Source of the DNA: Fibrobacter succinogenes
GTDB taxonomy: Bacteria > Fibrobacterota > Fibrobacteria > Fibrobacterales > Fibrobacteraceae
Direction of reading: 5' to 3'
Length of the DNA stretch: 64,000 nucleotides
Assembly: GCA_902756345.1 (NCBI GenBank)
Contig: CACVQR010000006.1
Coordinates: 1 to 64,000, forward strand
Shown: piece by piece, positions 1 through 6,986 of the stretch
Position numbering within the stretch: the first letter of the stretch is position 1
How the letters are laid out: the number at the start of each line of letters is the position of its first letter
Made by a program: the position numbers and the translations under genes
Notes under the pieces: generated by a model
Databases searched by the model: none
What the model saw: the letters and a program-made list of their open reading frames with translations, nothing else
Told to the model about the DNA's origin: nothing

Positions 1-1
1 A

Positions 2-115
2 GCGAATGGATTGGTTGATTACCGTTATTCATATTTTATGTATGATAGGATTCATGATAAAAACTTTGGCCTTCCCGTCCGCTGCGTAAAGAATTATTTG
101 TCGGAATCTAGGTGA
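2..115 (+). CDS. FISUMP (TIGR02145) protein, C-terminal part only
   Basis: An open frame entering from the left edge encodes about 37 residues and ends in NFGLPVRCVKNYLSESR before TGA. GLPVRCVKN is the typical end of the Fibrobacter succinogenes major paralogous domain; the two complete copies in this window end ASVRCVKDY and GLSVRCVKNR. The 5' part lies outside the window, so signal peptide and linker cannot be judged. The function of the family is unknown; members are usually secreted or lipid-anchored. A micro-ORF with a LEPR motif follows 70 bp downstream on the same strand, as at the other FISUMP genes here. Confidence 0.8.
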   Translation, partial: ANGLVDYRYSYFMYDRIHDKNFGLPVRCVKNYLSESR

Positions 116-152
116 GCTAGATTTCTTCCTTTAAAAATTTTAAACAAAAAAC

Positions 153-172
153 AGGGCTTTGAGAAAAGCTCT
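153..172 (+). other. Hairpin between FISUMP stop and LEPR micro-ORF (locus 1)
   Basis: AGGGCTTT (153-160) pairs with AAAGCTCT (165-172) with one G-T wobble, loop GAGA. It follows the AT tract AAATTTTAAACAAAAAAC and ends 13 nt before the ATG at 186. The same layout with a different stem sequence occurs at 5565-5586, 8795-8814 and 56476-56492. There is no clean T-run, so a simple terminator is not the obvious reading. Confidence 0.65.
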
Positions 173-185
173 ATGAGAATTATTT

Positions 186-278
186 ATGTCAAACAAGAAC
201 GTTAAGAACAACAAGAAAAATCGTCGTAACAACTACAAAATTGAGTCTCTTGAACCGCGCTTGATGATGGACGCTTAA
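186..278 (+). CDS. LEPR-motif microprotein, 30 aa (locus 1)
   Basis: ATG at 186 opens a 30-codon frame: a lysine/asparagine-rich basic start (MSNKNVKNNKKNRRN), then NYKIESLEPRLMMDA and TAA. IESLEPRLMMDA matches the LEPR-XLL motif, which in other bacteria marks the N terminus of very large surface or secreted proteins and has no settled function. Here the frame stops right after the motif and no passenger follows. GAG 9 nt upstream is a weak ribosome-binding site. A homologous ORF with a good ribosome-binding site lies at 5410-5550. It could be a real microprotein or the decayed 5' end of a large surface protein gene. The motif match is clear; expression is inferred. Confidence 0.6.
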   Translation: MSNKNVKNNKKNRRNNYKIESLEPRLMMDA

Positions 279-494
279 CCCCACCCCAAAATCAACCACC
301 CCGTGACCAAACGCACCGACATCTCAAGAAAAATGCTATAAAAATGCGCTTTTACAAAGAATTCGGCATTTTTCTTCCAAAAATACAAAACAAAATCGAA
401 CAAAAATACAAAACAAAACTTGACAATTTTACAAAACGAATTGTCTTAATTGGCAACCTTAGTGACCAACTATTTTTTTGGGGGAGGGGAGGGA
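279..494. other. Intergenic, no gene seen
   Basis: AT-rich spacer after the LEPR micro-ORF. It contains repeated AAAATACAAAACAAAA-like runs (about 378-440) and a G-rich run near 480-492. The plus-strand frame running from here to 649 is antisense to the small gene at 495-683 and has no protein-like character. Confidence 0.4.
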
Positions 495-683
495 CTAGAA
501 TTTCTTCCGCACATCCGCTGCAGAAAGCCAGCCGCCTTGTTCGGCAGATTTTTCGCCCTCGGCAAGAGCATTCTGAAGTTTCATTTCTGACTGAAGAAAA
601 TTGGCATATTCCTTTTCGAAAGTCCCTTTCTGCTTCGGATCCGCCATAATCCTATCGAAAGTCGATGTAGATTTTATCATCAT
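495..683 (-). CDS. Small hypothetical protein, antitoxin-like
   Basis: A 62-aa frame with two adjacent ATG codons at 683 and 680; GAGG lies just upstream and fits the second better. The protein is acidic-basic mixed and helical, with TFDRIMADPKQKGTFEKEYANFLQSEMKLQ in the middle and AADVRKKF at the end. IMADP-x3-FEKEYxxFLxSE resembles the N-terminal helix of small antitoxins of RelE-type or HTH systems, but no toxin sits beside it. It could be an orphan antitoxin or a truncated one. Function is not established. Confidence 0.5.
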   Translation of the reverse strand: MMIKSTSTFDRIMADPKQKGTFEKEYANFLQSEMKLQNALAEGEKSAEQGGWLSAADVRKKF

Positions 684-733
684 ACCTCAAATCTATTTTC
701 AGATTATCCTATTGTCAAGAGATTGATTTTATC

Positions 734-985
734 ATGAAAAAAAACTTGCATTTGTGCGGGCAAATATGTATGTTGAATGACATGAACAAGATTGAAAATG
801 CCGCCACATGGTCAAAAGAACGCTTCGATGCGGAACTCGAGAAAGGCTACGGCGATATGCTGAACGGCCGCACCACGCCCTGGAATGACATATACGCAAA
901 ACTTTCCAAAGCCATCGCCGAAATCAAAAACGAAGCACCAGTAGCCGATGCAGAAAAATTCATCAAGGGATTGATGAATTCCTAG
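734..985 (+). CDS. RelB-like antitoxin remnant or orphan
   Basis: An 83-aa frame. The region WSKERFDAELEKGYGDMLNGRTTPWNDIYAKLSKAI resembles the C-terminal, toxin-binding half of RelB/Phd-type antitoxins (ELEKGYxDMxxGRxxPxxxxFA). The N-terminal DNA-binding part is missing: the first 13 residues are unlike that family and ATG codons at 734, 770 and 782 are all possible starts without a good ribosome-binding site. No toxin follows. Probably a relic of a toxin-antitoxin pair. Confidence 0.45.
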   Translation: MKKNLHLCGQICMLNDMNKIENAATWSKERFDAELEKGYGDMLNGRTTPWNDIYAKLSKAIAEIKNEAPVADAEKFIKGLMNS

Positions 986-1015
986 CAAAAATCCATCATA
1001 GGGGAGGCATCCCCT

Positions 1016-1381
1016 TCACTTACTAAAATCAAAGAATGCGGTGGGGTCGGTTCCGAAGATTTCGCCGAGCTTTACCGCCATCTTGCGGGATACCGCCCTG
1101 CGGCCGTTTTCCATGGCGCAGAGGTTCTGGACCTGAATTCCGAGTTTTTCGGCAAGGGTGACCTGCGACCAGTTGCGCAAATCGCGGTTCGCGACAATCA
1201 TTTCGCCGGGGGTGGAATCCAGGTTCTTGAACCAGTCAGACTCCTCGAAGGGAATGGAATCCTCGTTTTTGCAGACCGCGACGTTTTCGGGCTTGTAGGT
1301 ATCCTTCAAGAACCTGACAAGCGGAGCAGGGATATGCTTCGCACGAATTTCAATACGGGGCTTTTTCACGACTGCCAACAT
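1016..1381 (-). CDS. HTH (XRE-type) antitoxin of a RelE/HigB-like pair
   Basis: 121 aa from the ATG at 1381, which has GAGG 6 nt upstream; an earlier in-frame TTG at 1393 is the ribosome-binding region. The C-terminal half carries a Cro/cI helix-turn-helix: NRDLRNWSQVTLAEKLGIQ, then NLCAMENGRRAVSRKMAVKLGEIFG. The first about 60 residues are a family-specific extension. Its start lies inside the 3' end of the toxin gene, so the two are translationally coupled in the toxin-first order of HigBA. It should neutralise the toxin and repress the shared promoter at 1619-1647. Confidence 0.8.
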   Translation of the reverse strand: MLAVVKKPRIEIRAKHIPAPLVRFLKDTYKPENVAVCKNEDSIPFEESDWFKNLDSTPGEMIVANRDLRNWSQVTLAEKLGIQVQNLCAMENGRRAVSRKMAVKLGEIFGTDPTAFFDFSK

Positions 1382-1613
1382 AGTATACCTCAATATTTAT
1401 CGACCCATTTTCGCATGTCCAGCAAGCGACCCAATTCAAGGCGATGTGACAATGATACCTATTATCGCCAAGCTTTGAGTAATGCCAGAAAAGTGGTTGT
1501 ATAGGTCCCGAAACCTTTAGTGATTGCAGTAGAGCCTTCAGCTTGTTCTGCACCGCTCTAGGCATCGTTTTTGCCGAACGTTCCGCCTTTTTGGTTATGG
1601 TTACATTGTACAT
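1350..1613 (-). CDS. RelE/ParE-superfamily toxin (HigB-like)
   Basis: 87 aa. Basic N terminus VTITKKAERSAKTMPRAVQNKLKALL, then a beta-rich part with YHCHIALNWVACW and a C-terminal IEVYYVGSREKAPY, as in small RelE-type mRNA interferases (phage-derived Gp49/HigB-like group). It precedes its antitoxin and overlaps it by 32 nt. No Shine-Dalgarno is visible: the ATG lies only 5 nt after a TATATT -10 box, so the transcript is probably leaderless. mRNA cleavage at the ribosome is inferred from the family; no catalytic residues are certain. Confidence 0.75.
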   Translation of the reverse strand: MYNVTITKKAERSAKTMPRAVQNKLKALLQSLKVSGPIQPLFWHYSKLGDNRYHCHIALNWVACWTCENGSINIEVYYVGSREKAPY

Positions 1614-2013
1614 TGTTGAATATAATCAATTTTTGATTATCTGTCAATAGAGTTGAACATTAACAAACAAAAAAAGCCTTTTTTTATAAAAAAGGAGTTA
1701 GAATTTATGGGATATAACAAAAGTATGCAAGGCGAACGAAGCAAAATCAAACTTGTTTGATTTTATTTCTGAGCCGCCGCCACGGACGCCGAAGGCGTCA
1801 AAAGTCGGCTTTTCTAGTCGAACGTGGCTTGTAGACGGAAATCCGCTACCAGTGCCTGTCAAGATTTAATATACAAAATTAGCGGAAGGAAAACAATATT
1901 TGGGGAGGAACTCAGTTTGATGCGCCATTCGGGGTCTTAGGGGCAGAGCCCTTAGGAGTAGGGGTGGGGAGCAACGAAGTGCGAGCCAGGGGGAGGCGTC
2001 CCCCCATTAATCG
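1614..2013. repeat. 400-bp intergenic stretch with two dispersed repeat types
   Basis: Besides the promoter above, 1721-1803 (ATGCAAGGCGA... to GGCGTCAAAA) is a diverged copy of 8622-8700; both contain a short palindrome and a GCCGC core. 1931-2006 is a G-rich element ending GGGGGAGGCGTCCCCCC, with a diverged copy at 18571-18648 and fragments near 1002-1016, 4975-4995 and 5230-5262. No ORF or RNA gene was recognised. Confidence 0.55.
1619..1647 (-). promoter_or_regulatory. Promoter with internal operator for the HigB-like pair
   Basis: On the minus strand TTGACA (1647-1642), 17-bp spacer, TATATT (1624-1619), then CAACA and the toxin ATG. A perfect 8-bp inverted repeat, ATAATCAA-TTT-TTGATTAT (1622-1640), fills the spacer and overlaps the -10 box. 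This is the expected position for autorepression by the HTH antitoxin. Confidence 0.75.
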
Positions 2014-2280
2014 TCAAACGTCTTCGTAATGTCCTTTGCACGAAAGGATATCGATGAACTCACCATTGATACGATAGATTAGTCGATTTGCGTCATCAAT
2101 TCTGCGGCTCCAGAATCCGCTAAGGTTGCCCTTCAATGCTTCGGGTTTTCCGATGCCTTCAAAATTGCTGCGTTCAATGTCTTTTAGCAATTGGTTGACT
2201 CTTTTCAGGGTCTTTTTGTCTTGGAGTTGCCAATAAAGATAATCTTGCCAGGCAGTTTCGGAAAAAGCGATTTTAGCCAT
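2014..2280 (-). CDS. yoeB: YoeB-family mRNA interferase toxin
   Basis: 88 aa, the usual YoeB length. Family features in order: AWQDYLYWQLQDKKTLKRVNQLLKDIERSNFEGIGKPEALKGNLSGFWSRRID with the GIGKPE-LK-NL-G-WSRRI core, then NRLIYRI and the C-terminal CKGHYEDV containing the conserved His-Tyr of the active site. YoeB binds the ribosome and cleaves mRNA at the A site. The start overlaps the end of the upstream antitoxin gene by 8 nt, so synthesis is coupled. No sign of inactivation. Confidence 0.92.
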   Translation of the reverse strand: MAKIAFSETAWQDYLYWQLQDKKTLKRVNQLLKDIERSNFEGIGKPEALKGNLSGFWSRRIDDANRLIYRINGEFIDILSCKGHYEDV

Positions 2281-2548
2281 TCTCCATCGCCTCCAGTTCT
2301 TCCATTGTCTTCACAATCCCCTTCCCGGCGTTAAGTTGCTCGATGCCTTTCTTGAGGGCTTCGATATCGCTTGCGTTGTAGCGGGGGGAGGGCTCGCGGA
2401 CTTCAAAGGGGATGCGGCGCTCGTTGATGACGTTTTTCACGAACATGTAAATGGCGGCAGAAGTGGACAGCCCCACATTGCTGCAGAACTTGTCAAAGCT
2501 TTCTTTGTCCTTGCTGTCGATGCGTGCGGATATCGTTGCCTGTGCCAT
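2273..2548 (-). CDS. RelB/DinJ-family antitoxin partner of YoeB
   Basis: 91 aa from the ATG at 2548, which has AAGGAG 7 nt upstream; the frame is open further upstream but this is the right start. N-terminal ribbon-helix-helix: MAQATISARIDSKDKESFDKFC then GLSTSAAIYMFVKNVINERRIPFEV, the DinJ/RelB signature. The acidic C-terminal tail (EALKKGIEQLNAGKGIVKTMEELEAME) should wrap YoeB. RelB-type antitoxin with YoeB toxin is a mixed but known combination. Likely autoregulated. Confidence 0.88.
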   Translation of the reverse strand: MAQATISARIDSKDKESFDKFCSNVGLSTSAAIYMFVKNVINERRIPFEVREPSPRYNASDIEALKKGIEQLNAGKGIVKTMEELEAMENG

Positions 2549-2572
2549 ATAATGCTCCTTTGTTACCTTACA

Positions 2573-2601
2573 AATATACATTTATTGACTGCAAAAAGCA
2601 A
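2573..2601 (-). promoter_or_regulatory. Promoter of the antitoxin-yoeB operon
   Basis: Minus strand TTGCTT (2601-2596), 17-bp spacer, TATATT (2578-2573) followed by TG. A short leader then carries AAGGAG before the antitoxin ATG. The same TTGCTT-17-TATATT layout precedes the radical SAM gene at 31018. Confidence 0.6.
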
Positions 2602-2680
2602 TAATTTTTAATAAAAATACTGCAATTTTATTCAACATTCTGCAATTTGCATAAAATTGCATTAAACATTGACGCTAAAA

Positions 2681-2715
2681 ACCCCGGCCTTCTTTACGAG
2701 AGGTCGGGGTATTTT
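2681..2715 (-). terminator. Rho-independent terminator after GH43 gene
   Basis: ACCCCGGCCT (2681-2690) pairs with AGGTCGGGGT (2701-2710) with one wobble; on the minus strand the stem is followed by TTTTTAG. It lies 45 bp past the stop of the GH43 gene. Confidence 0.75.
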
Positions 2716-2758
2716 AAAGTATGGGGGAGGCTGCGCGCGGTTTAAGATGCGCGAGAAC

Positions 2759-4876
2759 TCATTCCCCGACTTGCAATTTCAGGGTCTTTCCGGCGGGGTT
2801 GCGGACGACGTAGACGCCGCTCCCGAAGCCGGCGGTCTTGAGTCCGGCCTTGAGGTCCGTGAGCGTCGCGCCGGCGTTCAGGCGGATGTTCCCGAGCTGG
2901 GAGCCCATCAGGTCAAATACCCTGTAGCTGCCCGCGGCCCTCGCGAAAGCGTTTGCCATGCCCGCGGCTCCGGCGCCGTTTAGGGCGATTTTCGGCACAA
3001 TGCCCGTGGTCCCGTTGCGGATATCCTCAGCGCTGCCTTCGCTTTCCCCAAATGCAATCCAGTCGAGGTTCACGTAGTCGCTTGTCACAAGCACCTTGAG
3101 CACGTGCTCGCCCGTGGTGAGTTCCTTGGTGGTCGTGCCCTTGAAGGTGCCGTAGGAGTCGAAATCCCCGGTGCCCGCGAGCGCGAGCGTGTCGGTAATC
3201 GGCTCGTCGTCCATGAACAGGCGCACGCCCGTGTTGTCCATGCCGCTCGCGTAGCTGAGCTCGAAGGGGAGTTTCCCGCCGGCCTGCACGTTCACGGTGT
3301 ATTCAAGCCATTCGCCCTTCTGCGTGTAGCCCACGGCAAATCCGTCGCCGTTCTTCACGATGTCCACGCGGTCTTCGCGGTATTCGCCGCCCTGGTTCTT
3401 GGTATCCACGTCGTAGTAGGCCTTGCCGGCACCGCCCACGTCGTAGTTCTCGAAGTCGATGAAGTTGGCCGTGCCCTCGACCTTCGCGCCCACAACCGGC
3501 AAATTGCATTTTGCCTCGGGGTCGTTGAGTTTCGCCTTGCAGAACGGCCCCTGAGGAACTGCGGTCTTGCTGTCTTCAAATTCCCAGTAATCGGCTTCGA
3601 AATCACCTGCGAACATGAAGAATACATCATGCTTGCCAACTGCACCTTCGGCAGGCACGGTCACCAGACCGTCCTTACTGAATTCAGCCTTGGCAACCAC
3701 GGGGCCATCCACCTTGTCCAGGCGAACCGTAACGGAGGATGCCCTCTTAACGCTCAAAACGGAAGCCGAGAAGGATTCTGCGCCGGCGTCACCGAATTCC
3801 ACGCCGCTAATCTTGGTGTACTTGCCTTCGGTAAGGTTGGTGAGAACCGTATTGCCGGCAGCACCGCTCTTACGGACCCTCACTTCTTCGCCCCACGACA
3901 TGGTTTCCGCTTCCACGCGCTTGTACGGGTCAAAATCTTCCAGCTGGGCCACACCATTATCCGGCCACCACTCAATCTTCTGGATGGTTCCGTCGGCATT
4001 ATACTTCATCTCGGCAACGCCAACAGAACGGCGTTCCTTGTGCTGGAACTTAAGGCCCATTTTATCGGATTTCTGGTGCCAAAGCTGGTAATGATGGCCA
4101 AAAACGTATGATTTCCCCTTGTAATCCACAATTCCCGGGTGGTTTCCATTACTGCGGGAGGAATGAGGCATAATGTCGCCCTTGTAGGTCCAGGGGCCCG
4201 TGGGGGAGTCGCTCATGGCGTAACCGATGCCTTCGGCACAGCAGGTGGAAGCAAAAGCCATATAGTAATGTTTATCGTGCTTGTAGAGCCAAGGGCCTTC
4301 CTGGTAATCCTTGATCTTGGGGTAGGTAACAATATTGCCGGAAGTACTGATCATGTCTTCGTTAAGCTTGATCATATAGAGGTCGGGATTTCCCCAGTAC
4401 AAATAGGCCTGGCCGTCATCATCCACCCATACGGTGGGGTCGATGTCGTTCCAATGTTGCCGCTGCCAAACCAAGGCCTTGTTCAGAGGTTCCTTGAAGG
4501 GGCCGTAGGGACTATCTGCCACCAGGACAGAAATTCCGTTACCATGAATGGGGACGTACATGTACCATTTGCCATTGCGAAACACAACCTGCTCGGCCCA
4601 AGCGCCATTGGTCTTAGTACTCCACTGGATATCGTTCAGGGAGGCCACAGCCCCGTGGCTAGTCCAGTTGACCATGTCTGTAGACGTGTGTAACAGCCAG
4701 TCGTACATGACGAACCCTTCGGCATTGTCCTCGTCGTGGGTCGTGTACAGGTAAACCGTATCCCCATGGACATAGGGCGCCGGGTCACACGTGTAGTTGG
4801 TTGTAATGATTGGTTGCTGGGCAAAGGCCATTCCAGCCAAAGCCAATACAGAAGTAACGGATAAAATATTTTTCAT
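2759..4876 (-). CDS. Secreted glycoside hydrolase family 43 with two CBM6-like modules
   Basis: 705 aa from the ATG at 4876 (GGAG 7 nt upstream; the longer frame begins at a TTG in the ribosome-binding region). Signal peptide about 1-19. Five-bladed GH43 propeller about 25-320: the catalytic base is in CDPAP (Asp31), the pKa-modulating Asp in NDIDPTVWVDDDG, the acid Glu in YQEGPWLYKHD. Two CBM6-like beta-sandwiches follow (about 325-450 and 480-630), the second with the usual VDIVKNGDGFAVGYTQKGEWLEYTVNV pattern. The last about 60 residues (YRVFDLMGSQLG to GVYVVRNPAGKTLKLQV) are a C-terminal sorting-type domain as on other Fibrobacter secreted enzymes. Likely arabinofuranosidase or xylosidase on hemicellulose; the substrate cannot be read from sequence. 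Confidence 0.9.
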   Translation of the reverse strand: MKNILSVTSVLALAGMAFAQQPIITTNYTCDPAPYVHGDTVYLYTTHDEDNAEGFVMYDWLLHTSTDMVNWTSHGAVASLNDIQWSTKTNGAWAEQVVFRNGKWYMYVPIHGNGISVLVADSPYGPFKEPLNKALVWQRQHWNDIDPTVWVDDDGQAYLYWGNPDLYMIKLNEDMISTSGNIVTYPKIKDYQEGPWLYKHDKHYYMAFASTCCAEGIGYAMSDSPTGPWTYKGDIMPHSSRSNGNHPGIVDYKGKSYVFGHHYQLWHQKSDKMGLKFQHKERRSVGVAEMKYNADGTIQKIEWWPDNGVAQLEDFDPYKRVEAETMSWGEEVRVRKSGAAGNTVLTNLTEGKYTKISGVEFGDAGAESFSASVLSVKRASSVTVRLDKVDGPVVAKAEFSKDGLVTVPAEGAVGKHDVFFMFAGDFEADYWEFEDSKTAVPQGPFCKAKLNDPEAKCNLPVVGAKVEGTANFIDFENYDVGGAGKAYYDVDTKNQGGEYREDRVDIVKNGDGFAVGYTQKGEWLEYTVNVQAGGKLPFELSYASGMDNTGVRLFMDDEPITDTLALAGTGDFDSYGTFKGTTTKELTTGEHVLKVLVTSDYVNLDWIAFGESEGSAEDIRNGTTGIVPKIALNGAGAAGMANAFARAAGSYRVFDLMGSQLGNIRLNAGATLTDLKAGLKTAGFGSGVYVVRNPAGKTLKLQVGE

Positions 4877-5409
4877 CTTAATCTCCAAACATGTTTTACA
4901 CCAGAGATAAAGATATATTGCGAAAAGCCCCGCGGAATACCACGGGGTTAATTTGTCATTGACATTTTTTCAAAAGGGGGGGGGAGGCAGCCCCCTGCTT
5001 GCAGCCCCGGCTTATGCGTATGGCCTTCGCGATGTTGTTACCCGCTCAAGGAGCGACCGATCGGCTTTACAGCCTCTCTCTCGCGATCGCCCTCGCTTAA
5101 CGCTTGGGGCTTATTACTCACAGACGGAAATTTCCGTGGCTCGTTCGCTTGCTAACAACATTCGCTTCGGCTTGCACGTCATTGCGAGGAGCAAAGCGAC
5201 GAAGCAATCCATAGCCGTGGCTTCCAGCACCCCCTCGCCTAAGGGCTCTGCCCTTAAAAACCCGACATCAGGCAGCCCTCGGCTCCAGAAATATGCTCGT
5301 CTCGCTCTTACACGACCGTTCGACTCGCGTCTCACTCTCGCTACAGTCCCAGCTTAACGCATGGGGCTTTAAGCTCACATGGCCTCGGCCTTCGGCCTCT
5401 AATGTTCGC
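4877..5409. repeat. 530-bp repeat-rich intergenic stretch
   Basis: No gene recognised. It holds an imperfect hairpin CCCCGCGG-AATA-CCACGGGG (4928-4947), a G-rich element (4975-4995), clusters of GCTTCGGC-type palindromes, a CGTCATTGCGAGG-type element at 5177-5212, and at 5371-5412 a segment shared with 56384-56420 (CTCACATGGCCTCGG ... AATGTTCGCT). The last segment lies at the 3' end of both LEPR-type micro-ORFs. Confidence 0.55.
5177..5212. repeat. CGTCATTGCGAGG palindromic element, copy 1
   Basis: CGTCATTGCGAGGAGCAAAG-CGACGAAGCAATCCAT, the dispersed RPE-like element seen again at 10643-10679 (inside grpE), 47386-47425 (between ruvA and ruvB) and 58781-58818 (inside lpxC). Confidence 0.75.
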
Positions 5410-5550
5410 TCAACGACACATTTTCTTCCGCCTTAGGGCATTCATCTCCGGTTGTCTTGCCGCACTTGATGGCAGGCGCGGTTCAAGAGCTTCAAGAGTG
5501 AAATTTTTACGATTTTTCTTATTCTTGTTGTTTTTTTTGTTGTTGGACAT
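5410..5550 (-). CDS. LEPR-motif microprotein, 46 aa (locus 2)
   Basis: ATG at 5550 with AGGAG 7 nt upstream opens a 46-codon frame. A Lys/Asn-rich start (MSNNKKNNKNKKNRKN) is followed by FTLEALEPRLPSSA, a textbook LEPR-XLL core (LEALEPRxLLSA), then a short tail that runs into a dispersed repeat shared with 56384-56420. It is homologous to the 30-aa ORF at 186-278. It lies 90 bp downstream of the FISUMP gene on the same strand, separated by a perfect hairpin. The good ribosome-binding site favours translation. No passenger domain follows. Role unknown. Confidence 0.7.
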   Translation of the reverse strand: MSNNKKNNKNKKNRKNFTLEALEPRLPSSAARQPEMNALRRKKMCR

Positions 5551-5564
5551 AGAAGAACTCCTAA

Positions 5565-5586
5565 GATTCCGCCCCTCAGCGGAATC
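5565..5586 (-). other. Hairpin between FISUMP stop and LEPR micro-ORF (locus 2)
   Basis: Perfect 8-bp stem GATTCCGC (5565-5572) / GCGGAATC (5579-5586), loop CCCTCA. On the minus strand it follows AAGTTTAACAAAAAAAC and lies 14 nt before the ATG at 5550, overlapping no T-run. Same position but different sequence at the other three loci. Confidence 0.7.
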
Positions 5587-5639
5587 TTTGTTTTTTTGTT
5601 AAACTTTTTGGATTTTAGGCCTAAAGAAGGCGGAGAGAA

Positions 5640-6929
5640 TTAATAGTCTTTAACGCAGCGAACGGAAGCGCCGTACCTTTTTTGATTACCCCCTGCCAGA
5701 TAAGCATCATCAGAATACACAGCTCCACCTCTACATGTAGCTGCGTCCACGGCTTCATATTCTGTAGGAAAATCAAATAGTGATCCATATCCAAGGTTTT
5801 TGAACACAACCAATTTATTTCCATCCATTCTATTCAAACGATAGCCTGTTGCAATTAGGCTCATTCCGGTAAGATTTCTTCCTCCGACCAACGAAAAGGA
5901 AATTTCTGATTTTATAGTATTTGATCGTTCAATTTCACTTACGCCAACGTCTGAAGCATAAGATGCCGCAAGCAATTCCCTTTCGGTCATTACATGCCAG
6001 CCACTCGGGCAAATACCTTGATGGAAACCGTCTCCATCAGTGTCAATCAAATCGGCACAATTTTTACTGTTACATTCATACGGCAAAGCCATCATTTCAG
6101 CCCACTGGTACAAGCCGCCCCACCAGTCATTGCAATACTCAATGCTGTCGTTATAGCAGTATATTTCAACCTTTGTGTCGTCTTCTTGCTCTTCTGTACC
6201 AGCGACCATCTTTTCATGATATTTAAGATTCTGGGCAAATACAGTAAAAGCTAGATGGACACTATCGGGGCCATACTTGTTATCAATATTAATTGTTGCG
6301 TACTTTGTTCCGTCACGAGTATCCGTAAATTCGCCATAGCTCATATTATAGTGCAACGGACTCGGCAAAGAGTCATAGCCCCGGCTGCTGCTGCTCTTGG
6401 GTGTGGAACTAGAAGAAGGCGGAATATAGAGAGTCCATACGCCATTAACACATTCAGCATACTCCCCTCCAATAATTTTTTGCACTCCATCTTTGGGACA
6501 CGGACCACCCATAACAGCCTTAGCACTTGATGAAGAACTAGCAGAACCACTCGGCACGACACTTGAAGACGATTGTTTCACTTCTTCACTGCTGCTGGAC
6601 TTGGCATCCGAAGAAGACGGCTTTACCGAGGAACTAGATTCCTTCGCCTTTTCTTCCGACGAACTGGAATTTTCATTTTTTTTAGAAGAAGAGGAGGACT
6701 TCGACTTTTCTACCGAGGAAGAAGACTTTTCCTTATTGGAGTTCTTTTGCGAACTCGAGGAATTCTTGGAAACTTCACCACTGCTAGAGCTGGTATCGTC
6801 ACAATCTTCGTTCTGATCCTCACAGGGGCGGGGATCTGGGGAAACAGAAGATGAAGAGGAATCGCCTCCGCATGCAACAAGCATGGTCAGGAGAACGGAC
6901 AGGGCAAGGACACTTTTAAAAATCTTCAC
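5640..6929 (-). CDS. FISUMP (TIGR02145) lipoprotein, 429 aa
   Basis: GTG start at 6929 with GGAGG 7 nt upstream; the ribosome-binding segment CCGGAGGTCTTCTGTGAA is shared exactly with the FISUMP gene at 57689. Lipoprotein signal KIFKSVLALSVLLTMLVACG (Cys20), then about 130 residues of Ser/Lys/Glu poly-serine linker. The major paralogous domain occupies about 190-429: YGEFTDTRDGTKYATI, the NLKYHEKM-type segment, CYNDSIEYCNDWWGGLYQWAEMMALP, then ICPSGWHVMTERELL and the end GASVRCVKDY. The Cys pairs suggest disulfides outside the cytoplasm. The family is largely confined to Fibrobacter and relatives; function unknown. A LEPR micro-ORF follows downstream. Confidence 0.9.
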   Translation of the reverse strand: MKIFKSVLALSVLLTMLVACGGDSSSSSVSPDPRPCEDQNEDCDDTSSSSGEVSKNSSSSQKNSNKEKSSSSVEKSKSSSSSKKNENSSSSEEKAKESSSSVKPSSSDAKSSSSEEVKQSSSSVVPSGSASSSSSAKAVMGGPCPKDGVQKIIGGEYAECVNGVWTLYIPPSSSSTPKSSSSRGYDSLPSPLHYNMSYGEFTDTRDGTKYATINIDNKYGPDSVHLAFTVFAQNLKYHEKMVAGTEEQEDDTKVEIYCYNDSIEYCNDWWGGLYQWAEMMALPYECNSKNCADLIDTDGDGFHQGICPSGWHVMTERELLAASYASDVGVSEIERSNTIKSEISFSLVGGRNLTGMSLIATGYRLNRMDGNKLVVFKNLGYGSLFDFPTEYEAVDAATCRGGAVYSDDAYLAGGNQKRYGASVRCVKDY

Positions 6930-6986
6930 AGAAGACCTCCGGTAACCTCAAAAATCTACACCCCAAATTTAGTTTATTTTCGCACA

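Noticed and set aside
344-649. 101-aa plus-strand frame
   Set aside because: Antisense to the small antitoxin-like gene, low-complexity start, no ribosome-binding site.
3104-4111. 335-aa open frame antisense to the GH43 gene
   Set aside because: Shadow of the GC-rich coding strand; the GH43 frame has all family motifs.
4928-4947. Hairpin CCCCGCGG/CCACGGGG as terminator
   Set aside because: No gene ends into it; it lies upstream of the GH43 gene and has one mismatch, so its role is unclear.
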